NCBI GenBank assembly: GCA_021732845.1
Contig: JAKFUF010000062.1
Location: forward strand, 1 to 64,000
Reading direction: 5' to 3'
From: Planctomycetaceae bacterium
GTDB lineage: Bacteria > Planctomycetota > Planctomycetia > Planctomycetales > Planctomycetaceae
Length of the DNA: 64,000 bases
Shown: positions 55,723-64,000 of the stretch, piece after piece
Layout: the number at the start of each line of letters is the position of its first letter
Numbering within the stretch: the first letter of the stretch is position 1
The notes under the pieces: generated by a model
Database searches by the model: none
What the model was told of the DNA's origin: nothing
The model's input: only the letters and a program-made list of their open reading frames with translations
Translations under genes and position numbers: made by a program

Positions 55723-56862
55723 CTACATCGACTTCGTCTCCTTCAGCAGTTCCACCATCGCCTGGCCCATCGCTTCACCCACGTCCATATAGACTTCGGA
55801 TTTGCCGCCGTAGTGGCCATTGCCGCTGCCGCCCTGAGCCATCGGGTTGGTGTAAATGGTGGCAACGTTGCCTTTGAACTCTGGGTATTTGCCACTGGTG
55901 CCGTCCACGGCGAGTTGGGCCTCTAGCACCTGGCCGCCCGGTCCGCCACTCCCTTTCACGGCTTCGCCCAGGGTGCCGAGCACAAACTTTCCATTGGGGG
56001 AGTTGAATTCCTTCCGCAGCGCCTTGATGAATTGGACTAGGTGTTTCTCGTAATGGGCCGCATGTCCGGCGTTACCGGCGTCCCGCTCGCCCTGCCAGAA
56101 GAAGAAGCCAGCGACCTCGCAGCCCTTGGCTCCTGGGTAGTGCTTTTCCAGATCGGCCAGGGCCTTCCTGGCGTCGCCGATATCGGAGTCCCACTGCTTG
56201 CCCGCATACCAATCAATCGGCTTTCCCTTCTTGTCCAGCCAGGGCGCGGGTTCCGTCTTGAGCCCCTTGGCCGGATCCATTTCCCAGAACTCGGGTTTGT
56301 CCTTGTAGCCGGCATAGACCAGCTTCTTTTCCACGCCTGCCTTGTCCTTGGTGACGAACTCGGATCGCTCGCTGCCCGGTGGCAGGAGGTCCCAACCCAG
56401 AGCCCGGTTGCCGATGCAGCACTTGAGAATCATCACCGGCGCATCGATCGCATTTCCCAGCGGATGGCCGAGCCCATATTCCGGACCGAGGTTGCTCCCC
56501 GCGACAGTCATCCATTCATTTCTCAGCGGGCCTCTGCCGGACATGTATTGCACAAAGCGGACGTCCTTCCGCTCCGTCCAGACACCCGCAGCATCCACAA
56601 GGTATTGGTACTTCTTCTTTTCTTTGACCGCGTGCTCCAAAGAGATCTCACCACCTTTCACCTTGCCCAAACCGACCATGTTGGACTGTCCAAGCAAGAT
56701 GAAAACCTGGACCGGCTGGGTCATGTCGGCCGGTTTGCCGTCTGGCTTGGGTATTGGCTGCTCCGCCGCCGAGACGGTGGCAATCGACGGCAGGGCGAGC
56801 GCCGTGAGCGCGATGAATGATAGAGCAAAAGCTCCGCGTGTTTGGCTATTCTTGCTGTTCAT
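55723..56862 (-). CDS. Sialate-O-acetylesterase family protein
   Basis: 379 residues. Signal peptide (GAFALSFIALTALALPSIAT) and the SASA (DUF303) domain. The catalytic Ser60 lies in ILLGQSNMVGLG, and further blocks are LGPEYGLGHPLGNAIDAPVM, GFFFWQGERDAGN and GHYGGKSEVYMDVGEAMG with the His. Expected to remove acetyl groups from a glycan outside the cytoplasm. It is a compact single-domain relative of the large protein at 38113. It heads the run of minus-strand genes down to the ATP-grasp gene. Confidence 0.9.
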   Translation of the reverse strand: MNSKNSQTRGAFALSFIALTALALPSIATVSAAEQPIPKPDGKPADMTQPVQVFILLGQSNMVGLGKVKGGEISLEHAVKEKKKYQYLVDAAGVWTERKDVRFVQYMSGRGPLRNEWMTVAGSNLGPEYGLGHPLGNAIDAPVMILKCCIGNRALGWDLLPPGSERSEFVTKDKAGVEKKLVYAGYKDKPEFWEMDPAKGLKTEPAPWLDKKGKPIDWYAGKQWDSDIGDARKALADLEKHYPGAKGCEVAGFFFWQGERDAGNAGHAAHYEKHLVQFIKALRKEFNSPNGKFVLGTLGEAVKGSGGPGGQVLEAQLAVDGTSGKYPEFKGNVATIYTNPMAQGGSGNGHYGGKSEVYMDVGEAMGQAMVELLKETKSM

Positions 56863-57034
56863 TGGCCTTGGTTCTGGATGAAGCGTTTCATGGGCTGAGT
56901 TTAATGGCGTTCAAGGCCTTCATCAGGTCTCAGAAGAGGCGTTCGGCATTGCAAGGCGTCACCGCCAGCCACTGCAATCTCACTGCCGTGGCTTGTCCAC
57001 CGATCCCACTTGTCCAGTGTTCACCACAGGGTGC

Positions 57035-59386
57035 CTATTTGAGTCGGATGAGTTCCGGGGAGACCGTCGAGGCTTCAATCGCGGTGATCGTTTCGCGGAC
57101 GCTCTTGGCCTTCTTTCGCATCAGATGCGGGGGGAAGTCTTTCTCTTCCTTCTCGAAGTAGTTTGCGATCTTGGTCAGTTCGGGAACAGCCCCCTTGGCG
57201 TGGGTGCCGTAGATGAGGAGGATCTTCATGAGTTCCGGCGTCCGTACCTCGCTGGCCCATGGATTCTGATCGCGGGTATAGTTCACGCACGCGCTGATGC
57301 CATCCTCGACGTGGTGCTGCGCCAGGAGACGCAGGCCTTCCACGCGAATCGTGTCGGCGAACATTTCGCCGCTCGGCGCGGGCTGGACGATCGCCTCGTG
57401 AATGGCAGGCAACAGAGGCTTGATCTCTTCGAACGAGAGACAGCGATAGACGGAACCAATGCTGCCGCGAGCACGCCCGTCCTCGTTCTTCAGCCCGGCC
57501 CGCACTGCCTTGTAGAGCGCGGGGCGGTCCACACCTTCCAGCGAGCGGCCAAGCACCCCGTCACGGTCAAACAGCGCGAAGGAGAGATAGCGCTGCTGCA
57601 TGCCGCGCGGGTCATTCTTCATATCCACTCGTGCCAGCATTTCGAGCAGTTGCGGCACCGCCTGCCTGGCCGGCGCGCCGATGGCAGCGAGTGCTTCAGT
57701 GGCTTTGATGCGGAGCCAGAGGTCTTCGTGCGACAACGTCTTCCGCAGGGCCTCCACGGCAGGCGCTCCACGTCCACGAAGGAAGATCAAACCCTGACAG
57801 GCACCAAGGCGAGCGTCGAGGCTGGGAGAATCCAGCATCGCGCTCAACGACGCAACGGGAGCGTTCTTGCGGCGTCCGAGAGCCATCGCCGCTCGTTCGC
57901 GCACGACGGGCGACCAACTGCGAAGGCGTTCGAGAAGTTGGTCGTCAGTCAGCGCATCATAGAAGCTGTTGCGGTCTTTGTTGTTCCAGCCACGCCCGTC
58001 GAGGATGAGTGATTGGGCGGCGGCGGCATCGAGCTGCGGCACGGCGCTTGCCTTTTTGCCGGTGAGATAAAGCTTCTTCAGCGGCATGGCGTAGGCCAGC
58101 AGATAGCCGCCGGTGCTGTCCCATCCAGCGTAGCTGTCTTCTTCAGGTTCCGGCGGCCCTTGATGGAGGTAGCTGTTATCCCAACGCCGCGCAAGGTCGA
58201 AATACCACGCCCCAAACTCACTCATCCAGGCTCCAGTCGCCTGTGGTCCAGACCGTGCGACGCCTGGCATGGCCCAAAGCATGTTGAAGAAATTGCCGGT
58301 GTGTCCCGTGTCTCGTTCCGATCCGTGAGAAGCAACGCTCATGCGCGAGAAGAACTCTGCCCCTTTCGATTCACCGAGCAGGTTGAACAACACAGCCGCC
58401 ATTCCGCACTTGCCGTTGTCCTCGTGGGTCTCAATCCAGGGATGATGGTCGCCATAGGGAATCGCTCCTTTGCTGATGTAAAAGCGCAACAGCTTGGCAC
58501 TGCGTTCGATCGCCAGATCCAAGGCCGGGTCTTTCACGCCCGCCTCTCGGGCCATGACCAGCGAGATCGTTAGAGGCAGACCCGGAGAGTTCATCATCCC
58601 GTAGCCGTGAAGTCGTCCGTCGGGCCGAGCGAAGCGGTGGCCCCACGAACCCACCGCACTTTGACCGTGGGCGGCTTCGAGCGCGAGTCGCGTTAAGCCC
58701 GGCATGACCGACTCATCGCCCGTTGCCATCTTGTATTCGGAAAGGAGCATTATGACGTAGCCGTAATACCATGTTGCCATCCCCTCATTTCTGTAGTTCG
58801 CGGCCCACTCGGTTTCCTTCTTGATCAGCGGGAGGTAGCTCGGGTCGCCGCTGGCTAACAGGGCGAGGGCATTGAGTGACCGGGGGATGGGGTCCTGCCG
58901 CTCGGCATAGGAGGGTTCCGCCATCCGCCTGGCGAGATCCCGGCACCCCTGTTCGAGAAGGCGTTTGGACTTCGGGCAATTGTAGGGAGCGGTGGCGCTG
59001 TAAGTTCCGAGCACTGGAAGCTGCACCACGACTTCCGCCTTGCTGCCTGCGCGCGACCGCGTCAGGGTGAGCGTGCCTTGGCCTGATTCCGCTTCGGCAA
59101 GGGTCAGGGCCTTGCCCATTTCCGTGCGCGGGTCATAGGAAAACGGCTTGCCGCCGACGCCTAAAATCACGTCACCGACCGCGAGAACCCCGTCGGCAGG
59201 AGACCCCTGCTCCACTTTGGTGACTGTGATCTGACGGGCATCGGATGTGACCATCTTGTCACAACGAATCCAGCCACGCAGGCCCGTGGCGCCGAGATTC
59301 CAGTCGGGCATCGCGCCTGCGGCGATGCACGATCCCTGCGCGGCGAATGCGAAGGTGAGTGCGAAGATGACGAGTCTGCTCTTCAT
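57035..59386 (-). CDS. Secreted PDZ/DUF6288/HEAT-repeat protein
   Basis: 783 residues from ATG 59386. Signal peptide (MKSRLVIFALTFAFAAQGSC), a PDZ-like module at about 30-125 (ITVTKVEQGSPADGVLAVGD, VILGVGGKPFSY), then a helical body of DUF6288 type (NEGMATWYYGYVIMLLSEYK, SWGHRFARPDGRLHGYGMMN). HEAT-like repeats follow at about 500-620 (VVRERAAMALGRRKNAPVAS, DLWLRIKATEALAAIGAPAR). The body resembles alpha/alpha-toroid folds, but no active site is clear. The longer frame from 59464 is rejected because the signal peptide starts at 59386. Function unknown; the exported location and PDZ suggest binding to a protein partner. Confidence 0.8.
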   Translation of the reverse strand: MKSRLVIFALTFAFAAQGSCIAAGAMPDWNLGATGLRGWIRCDKMVTSDARQITVTKVEQGSPADGVLAVGDVILGVGGKPFSYDPRTEMGKALTLAEAESGQGTLTLTRSRAGSKAEVVVQLPVLGTYSATAPYNCPKSKRLLEQGCRDLARRMAEPSYAERQDPIPRSLNALALLASGDPSYLPLIKKETEWAANYRNEGMATWYYGYVIMLLSEYKMATGDESVMPGLTRLALEAAHGQSAVGSWGHRFARPDGRLHGYGMMNSPGLPLTISLVMAREAGVKDPALDLAIERSAKLLRFYISKGAIPYGDHHPWIETHEDNGKCGMAAVLFNLLGESKGAEFFSRMSVASHGSERDTGHTGNFFNMLWAMPGVARSGPQATGAWMSEFGAWYFDLARRWDNSYLHQGPPEPEEDSYAGWDSTGGYLLAYAMPLKKLYLTGKKASAVPQLDAAAAQSLILDGRGWNNKDRNSFYDALTDDQLLERLRSWSPVVRERAAMALGRRKNAPVASLSAMLDSPSLDARLGACQGLIFLRGRGAPAVEALRKTLSHEDLWLRIKATEALAAIGAPARQAVPQLLEMLARVDMKNDPRGMQQRYLSFALFDRDGVLGRSLEGVDRPALYKAVRAGLKNEDGRARGSIGSVYRCLSFEEIKPLLPAIHEAIVQPAPSGEMFADTIRVEGLRLLAQHHVEDGISACVNYTRDQNPWASEVRTPELMKILLIYGTHAKGAVPELTKIANYFEKEEKDFPPHLMRKKAKSVRETITAIEASTVSPELIRLK

Positions 59387-59810
59387 GCTGATCGGTCCCT
59401 GGATTGAATGGTGAGCGTGGTCATGCGCGGATGAGTCTCTGCAACCAATCACCGTTCGAATCAATTCAAACTCTTTTTGTTTGGGAAGTTGTCGCGGTCA
59501 GTGTACCCAATCGCCACGGGTCCCGTGAGCCGACAGCCCCTCGACGATCGCCTGAGCGTTTCGCAGTAGGATTTCAGCGACCAAGCACAATCGTATTTTG
59601 TGATGACCGCTTTCCGAATGAATCCCCATCCCCGTCGGCCGTTCCGTACTCGAATTCGCAAAGATATGATAGGATTAAACCTTGTGCTCAGTGCCGCATG
59701 TCTGCGGTCGCGGCGGCTCTTTGCGGCAATCTCGTCGCCGTGGCACGACTGTTCTTTGAGCCCATGGCCCATTGAACCGCTTCCCCGCAACCGTTGGTGT
59801 GCCATGCTGG
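59387..59810. other. Divergent intergenic region
   Basis: About 420 bases between the start of the PDZ/DUF6288 gene (minus) and the 87-bp array that precedes the hydrolase gene (plus). It must hold the promoter of the minus-strand gene. A perfect 13-bp palindrome CACGGGTCCCGTG lies at 59515-59527 and could bind a regulator. An AT-rich segment is seen near 59658-59690. No coding sequence is supported. Confidence 0.4.
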
Positions 59811-60332
59811 TAAGTTTTGCTCGCTGCGGAACCCCTGGCGCGGATGGGCGGCTTGCGCCACCTGCCTCATCCGCTGTCGGGGTTCCTCGCTCACTGGTAA
59901 ATTTTGCTCGCTCCGGAACCCCTGGCGCGGATGGGTGGCTTGCGCCACCTTCCTCATCCGCTGTCGGGGTTCCTCGCTCACTGGTAAGTTTTGCTCGCTG
60001 CGGAACCCCTGGCGCGGATGGGTGGCTTGCGCCACCTTCCTCATCCGCTGTCGGGGTTCCTCGCTCACTGGTAAGTTTTGCTCGCTGCGGAACCCCTGGC
60101 GCGGATGGGTGGCTTGCGCCACCTGCCTCATCCGCTGTCGGGGTTCCTCGCTCACTGGTAAGTTTTGCTCGCTCCGGAACCCCTGGCGCGGATGGGTGGC
60201 TTGCGCCACCTTCCTCATCCGCTGTCGGGGTTCCTCGCTCACTGGTAAGTTTTGCTCGCTGCGAAACCCCTGGCGCGGATGGGTGGCTTGCGCCACCTTC
60301 CTCATCCGCTGTCGGGGTTCCTCGCTCACTGG
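59811..60332. repeat. 87-bp tandem array, six units
   Basis: Units begin at 59811, 59898, 59985, 60072, 60159 and 60246, exactly 87 bp apart, nearly identical throughout. Each unit is a long hairpin. The arms GGAACCCC ... CGGATG and CATCCG ... GGGGTTCC surround an inner stem GGTGGC-TTGC-GCCACC. As 87 is divisible by 3 and stops are absent in several frames, long open frames cross it on both strands (29-residue periods), but they have no protein texture. It ends 20 bp before the hydrolase start codon. A single diverged unit of the same length is at 63752. Confidence 0.95.
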
Positions 60333-60352
60333 TCCCGATCGGATTCAATTCC

Positions 60353-61192
60353 ATGAAATCTCGACTCTCGTGCCTCGCCGTGACCTTGCTCGCGGCTGTG
60401 ATTTCCTGCGGGGATGCAGGCGCAGAGGAGCCTGAGGCGGTTGTGCGCGGGCTGACCACCAAGGATGGGGTGCGGTTTGGCATCTGGCCGGCAGCGCCAA
60501 AAGAGCCGGCCCCCACACTGTTTATCCTGGCCAGCTCAATCGAAGAGACGCTAGGCAATGAGTATTTCCGTCAATGCGGGAACGAACTGGCCAAGCGCGG
60601 TTATCTGTGTGTTTCGGTGGACCTGCCGGGTCACGGCTTGGAAGTCCGTGAGGATGAGCCAGCGGGAATCGCCGCATGGCGCGCCCGCTGTGAAAAGGAT
60701 GAGGATTTTGTTGTTTCACTGACTTCGCGGTTGAGCAAAGTGGTCGATCATCTCATCGCCGAGAAAATGACCGATCCGGCGAAGATTGCCGCCTGTGGGA
60801 CATCCCGGGGCGGATATTCGGCCCTGCAGTTCGCGGCGGCTGAGCCACGGGTGAAGTGCGTCGCCGCCTTTGCCCCTGTCACGGAATTGGGCGTCCTGCG
60901 CGAGTTCAAAGGAGTGGAGACGAATGCCATGGTGCAAAAGCTGTCGGTCGAGCGGCGGGCCGCCGACCTCGCTGGGCGGGCTGTGTGGCTCGTCATCGGC
61001 GACCGGGATGAGCGGGTCGGCACGGATGATACGATCCGTCTGGCGCGGATGATCACCGCCGAAGCGCTCCGGCAGAAACGTCCAGCTTTGGTTGAACTGC
61101 ACGTCTTTGCGGAACCTGCCGGGCATACGACACCCGCCGGTTCCGCTGCCTTGGCGGCCGAGTGGATCGACAAGCAGATCAAGTTGCCGTAA
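60353..61192 (+). CDS. Secreted alpha/beta hydrolase (dienelactone hydrolase-like)
   Basis: 279 residues from ATG 60353. Signal peptide SRLSCLAVTLLAAVISCGDA with a cysteine at 19, then VVRGLTTKDGVRFGIWPAAP. The hydrolase fold has the nucleophile in CGTSRGGYSAL, the acid in VIGDRDERVG and the His in AGHTTPAGSAAL. Esterase or carboxypeptidase-like action on an unknown substrate outside the cytoplasm. The frame is open far upstream only because the 87-bp array has no stops; the signal peptide sets the start. The leader of its mRNA would carry the end of the array. Confidence 0.88.
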   Translation: MKSRLSCLAVTLLAAVISCGDAGAEEPEAVVRGLTTKDGVRFGIWPAAPKEPAPTLFILASSIEETLGNEYFRQCGNELAKRGYLCVSVDLPGHGLEVREDEPAGIAAWRARCEKDEDFVVSLTSRLSKVVDHLIAEKMTDPAKIAACGTSRGGYSALQFAAAEPRVKCVAAFAPVTELGVLREFKGVETNAMVQKLSVERRAADLAGRAVWLVIGDRDERVGTDDTIRLARMITAEALRQKRPALVELHVFAEPAGHTTPAGSAALAAEWIDKQIKLP

Positions 61193-61266
61193 GCCATTTG
61201 ACGGCGTCGGCCTTGGTTGTCGGGTTGCGGGCCGCTCAATTTGTGTGGGCGGAGGTCGTGCAAAGC

Positions 61267-61310
61267 CGGGAACCGGACGCTGACGCGTTCCGGCTGATTT
61301 TTCGACAACT
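61267..61310. terminator. Family A palindrome as likely bidirectional terminator
   Basis: AACCGGACGCTGACGCGTTC followed by CGGCTGATTTTT forms a GC-rich stem with a T-run in the plus direction. It lies between two genes that point at each other (hydrolase ending 61192, HEAT protein ending 61334). The sequence is the reverse complement of the unit at 2005-2043 with few changes, including the flanking TTTTCGACAACTGG. Confidence 0.6.
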
Positions 61311-61333
61311 GGTGAGCTGCACGTCCAGTTCGC

Positions 61334-62608
61334 CTACTTGGCACTTCCCGAGCGGCTGGCGTTCCACCACTGTTTCCACTGCCGCTCCTCAAAGCCGAAG
61401 TCCTGGCCTGTCAGCGTTCGCAAGGTGGATAGTGTCGAGTGATTCTGCTCGTCACGCTGCACCGTGACCAGCTTGCGGCGAACAGGGGAGACCGGTGTGG
61501 TCTGCTGGTCGATCTGCGCTCCCTGGGGCAGTTGGCCGGTCAGGATCATGACCGCCACATCGGGTGGCAGGTTCGACGCGACGTTCCCTCCTGACATCTG
61601 GCCGGAAGGGCCGATCGAAACACTGTTTGACGCGTCGGGAGCCCAAACCCGGTATTTGTGGCGGGTGACGAGGGCATCGATCAGTGCGGGAACATGCGAT
61701 TCGTCTCCCAACAGGGCCAGGGCGGCCGCGGCCCGGTTGACGATCGTGTTCAGGTCGTGCTTCAGGGCGCGAACCAGGTTGGCCGCAGCGTCGGCATGGT
61801 GTTCTTCATCCACGGCGCGGGCGGCAGCCAGCCGGACAAAGTCAATCTGGTCTTGCAGCATCTGGTAGACGAGCGGGGTGACCGTCTTATCGCCCCCGAT
61901 CTTTCCCAGAATCTGGACATACATCAGCCGCTGATTGTCCGAAGCATCCTGGCTGAAGGCCTTGTAGAGGGCAGGGACGGCATTGGCGTCGTTGATGGCA
62001 ACCAGGTTTCGCAGCCCTTCCGCGCGGCGATCCTCTTTGTCGCCGTCGATCCAGCCGTGCCACATGTTGACCTTTTTGTACCACCCCTTCTCGGCTTCGG
62101 ACTCTTTTTCACTGGCGACGAGATGTTCCAATTCTTGAGGCAGGAGCCACCGTCCTTTGTACTTGACGTAGCCCCGCGAACGCATGATCTCGTCGCGCGT
62201 GGTCCACTCGCCTTCGTGCTGCACATGCCCCAGCCCGCGATGCGCCAGCACATGCTCGGGGTCGAGGGTGATGACCCGGTTGAGGTGGCGTTCCCGCTCC
62301 CTGGGCAGCGTGACTTCGCGGCACCATTCCGCCAGCTTCCATTGTTCTTCCACGGTGTCGGGGGTGACGCGCCGCCGCGTTTCGTATTCTTCCACCATCA
62401 GCCGGCGATGCACGACCGCCTGGACCAAAGCCTGCGAAACGGTGATCTCGGCCCCGGTGAGGGTCCGGATGGAGACGCGGTCTTTGTTGGCGGCCTTGAG
62501 CAATTGGCCGCGGATTTCGCCGCCATTTTTCAGTTGCACAACATCAGCGCGGGCAACCACTTGTGTGGCAAGCAGCAACACGATGGCCAGACCGAATTGG
62601 CGATGCAT
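61334..62608 (-). CDS. Secreted HEAT-repeat protein
   Basis: 424 residues with signal peptide (MHRQFGLAIVLLLATQVVAR). The start of the mature protein, DVVQLKNGGEIRGQLLKAAN, is the short beta motif often seen in planctomycete exported proteins. A helical middle part with Trp-rich text follows (SRGYVKYKGRWLLPQELEHL), then HEAT/armadillo-type repeats at about 200-330 (RRAEGLRNLVAINDANAVPA, VRLAAARAVDEEHHADAAAN, VNRAAAALALLGDESHVPAL). No catalytic motif. Likely a scaffold for protein contacts outside the cytoplasm. It shares the HEAT theme with the gene at 57035 but is not a close paralogue. Confidence 0.82.
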   Translation of the reverse strand: MHRQFGLAIVLLLATQVVARADVVQLKNGGEIRGQLLKAANKDRVSIRTLTGAEITVSQALVQAVVHRRLMVEEYETRRRVTPDTVEEQWKLAEWCREVTLPRERERHLNRVITLDPEHVLAHRGLGHVQHEGEWTTRDEIMRSRGYVKYKGRWLLPQELEHLVASEKESEAEKGWYKKVNMWHGWIDGDKEDRRAEGLRNLVAINDANAVPALYKAFSQDASDNQRLMYVQILGKIGGDKTVTPLVYQMLQDQIDFVRLAAARAVDEEHHADAAANLVRALKHDLNTIVNRAAAALALLGDESHVPALIDALVTRHKYRVWAPDASNSVSIGPSGQMSGGNVASNLPPDVAVMILTGQLPQGAQIDQQTTPVSPVRRKLVTVQRDEQNHSTLSTLRTLTGQDFGFEERQWKQWWNASRSGSAK

Positions 62609-62847
62609 CTCGCCTCCCGTGGAACTCCACGTTGACAGCCACGGCGAACGCCGGAACTGGCGCGAATCCGCTTGATCCCTGTATCGTCGAACACAGCGGA
62701 GGCGCAGTTGAGAGATTCTACCCCCGTGCCGCTTGAGAATTCAAGAACTTGTTGAAGTTGACGGATTTTTCATGACAGCAACCTGTACACAGGATCGCCT
62801 GTGACAGGCCCCGTTGGTGAACATTGCGGACGGCACCAGTTGTTTCG

Positions 62848-63363
62848 TCAAAACATCACATCCGGGCTGTTGTCCGTCATGAGCTTCGCCGCGAGCGATT
62901 TCAATTCTGCATCGCCGCGGATGGCGGCAATGAGTTCGTTGCGGCTCATTCTGGATTCGACGAGGCGACCCAGCAGTTGCGCCCGCAATGACCAATAAGC
63001 CCGGCCTTCGCACCACCAGTTGACCTGATTCCAGAGCGCAACGGCCGTAATTGTGATCAGCAGATAGGCCCACCAGGTCGAAAACTGCGGCCGGTACAAG
63101 TGGATCAGAACGCAACTTCCGAGGGCCACGGCCGTCATCACCAGCGCAAACAGACAGCCGGTGGCGTTGTTGATGCGGTAGCTGGCGGACATCAGGAATC
63201 CGTAGAATTCGGGATCGTCTTCGCGCAGCGAGGAGACAACGGAATCGCCGTCCGCGCACTCCCGGACCTCGACATGACCATTCGTCTCGCTGACGTTCAG
63301 GTTGTCACCCTCCCGCAGGAGGGGGCTGACGGCGTTGACGATCTTTTGATATCGGGGTTCCAT
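62848..63363 (-). CDS. Hypothetical two-helix membrane protein
   Basis: 171 residues. A soluble N-terminal part (EPRYQKIVNAVSPLLREGDN) is followed by two membrane helices at about 66-90 (NATGCLFALVMTAVALGSCV) and 94-112 (FSTWWAYLLITITAVALW). A charged tail (SRNELIAAIRGDAELKSLAA) could form a helix hairpin. I do not know the family. No neighbours on the same strand within 240 bases. Confidence 0.6.
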   Translation of the reverse strand: MEPRYQKIVNAVSPLLREGDNLNVSETNGHVEVRECADGDSVVSSLREDDPEFYGFLMSASYRINNATGCLFALVMTAVALGSCVLIHLYRPQFSTWWAYLLITITAVALWNQVNWWCEGRAYWSLRAQLLGRLVESRMSRNELIAAIRGDAELKSLAAKLMTDNSPDVMF

Positions 63364-63751
63364 CGGACTGCCGCAATGCCGGTGCAGATAGGGAATGTCG
63401 TCGCTCTATCGTCTCAACCGATTCTGTTCTGTCAAACGTACCGATGGAACGCCGGAACGCCGCCGGGCATCCGCGTCGGATGAAGCGACTCAACGGGTTG
63501 CCGTTTGCTTACTTCGCAGCATGATTTCAACCTTAAAGGCCACCGCGCTGATCTTTGTCCATGAGATTTGATCTCAGCTTTGTCATTGGCACCCGATTGA
63601 CCCTGGCGCGGTCAGTGACTACATTTCTTGAGATTCAAGGGGTGTTGTCATCGTCGAGCCCCAATGTGGCCGCTCAGCCAATGGCGATCGCCCCTTCGAC
63701 TATCACGTCAGCAGCGAATCTTTCGGGCCAACAGGGAGGTGTGGTCACTGG
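63364..63751. other. Intergenic region with no recognised gene
   Basis: Short frames only on both strands. Base composition is closer to 50-55 percent GC than in the genes around it. Ends at the lone 87-bp unit. Confidence 0.4.
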
Positions 63752-63838
63752 TAATTCTTGCTTGCTGCAGAACTCCTGTCGCGGATGGGTGGGTTGCGCC
63801 GCCTTCCTCATTGACTGTCGGGGTTCCTCGCTCATTGC
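63752..63838. repeat. Diverged single 87-bp unit
   Basis: Same length and order as a unit of the array at 59811: TAATTCTTGCTTGCTGCAG, CGCGGATGGGTGGGTTGCG, CTGTCGGGGTTCCTCGCTCA. Several changes weaken the stem. TCACTGG precedes it as it precedes units of the array. Confidence 0.85.
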
Positions 63839-63975
63839 CAAGCAAAGCCCCTATTTCTGCGGGATTGCCTCTCCTTCCAACACCTGCATGCCGCCTGTCG
63901 GCGTCTCAATGTCACGGACCAACTGTCGACCATTCCGTTCGGTGGTTTAGACGCGTTCTTTGAAAGGAATCTTCA

Positions 63976-64000
63976 ATGAGAATTCGCCCCCGTATCAGCC
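63976..64000 (+). CDS. Possible start of a gene cut by the window end
   Basis: ATG at 63976 behind AAAGGA with good spacing begins MRIRPRIS and runs to the window edge. Only eight codons are visible, so no family can be assigned. Confidence 0.3.

Noticed and set aside
59811-60332. CRISPR array
   Set aside because: Units are identical over their full length with no variable spacers, and no cas genes are near.
59461-60558. 365-residue minus-strand ORF through the 87-bp array (TSERGTPTADEEGGASHPSAP repeats)
   Set aside because: 87 is divisible by 3 and the unit lacks stops, so all such frames stay open. No signal peptide, domain or Shine-Dalgarno supports a protein. The plus-strand versions are rejected for the same reason.

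Overview
The window looks like a chromosome segment of a heterotrophic planctomycete. The evidence is the mix of families: formylglycine sulfatases, DUF1501 and PSCyt1/DUF1549/DUF1553 proteins, a DUF1592/DUF1588/DUF1585 cytochrome with a DUF1552 partner, a Hanks-type kinase, an ECF sigma factor with a membrane anti-sigma-like partner, and many secreted esterases and peptidases. GC is high and long antisense shadow ORFs are everywhere. Genus cannot be told from the sequence alone. All assignments come from reading motifs and protein texture by eye; no database search was run.

Layout. 0-9.4 kb: end of an unknown gene, a membrane kinase, alaS, an unknown two-helix membrane protein, two tandem secreted paralogues resembling foldase N-termini, and a SWIM zinc-finger/ATP-dependent DNA ligase. 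9.5-17.2 kb: a 2216-residue protein with an N-terminal zinc ribbon, about 2000 residues of low-complexity repeats and a C-terminal ExbD domain, followed one base later by a GspF/PilC-like type II secretion membrane protein. This pair is my best candidate for an undescribed system. 17.7-24.8 kb: a tight operon of sigma factor, FecR-like anti-sigma, secreted jelly-roll-like protein, sulfatase, SHD1-YHYH-PEBP fusion and second sulfatase.

25.6-37 kb is a carbohydrate-related cluster in visible decay. It holds an N-terminally truncated beta-propeller glycosidase-like gene, a PSD1 gene with two in-frame stops, a DUF1501 gene with a one-base frameshift, an intact propeller paralogue, a frameshifted beta-helix gene and a chimeric SGNH/GH10-like gene with an in-frame stop. 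Next comes a scrap of an integrative element (DUF2924 and serine recombinase remnants, 37.6-37.9 kb). 38-46 kb is intact again: a large sialate-O-acetylesterase-like protein, a homocysteine methyltransferase and a DUF1592/DUF1552 pair of lower GC. 46-50 kb holds an S9 peptidase flanked by a 274-bp inverted repeat, and a sulfatase pseudogene split by a 502-bp element with terminal inverted repeats and a 5-bp direct repeat.

49.9-59.4 kb is on the minus strand: an S9 peptidase with a VHL-beta-like insert, an ATP-grasp protein, a Tat-exported esterase, a sialate-O-acetylesterase and a PDZ/DUF6288/HEAT protein. 59.8-60.3 kb is a perfect-period 87-bp x 6 tandem array upstream of an alpha/beta hydrolase. 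A HEAT-repeat protein and a small membrane protein follow.

At least five dispersed palindromic repeat families occur between genes, several as inverted pairs (REPIN-like), and repeat ends coincide with gene breakage at two places. The protein content suggests an organism that takes apart sulfated polysaccharide and peptide outside the cytoplasm, with a genome shaped by small non-coding repeats.
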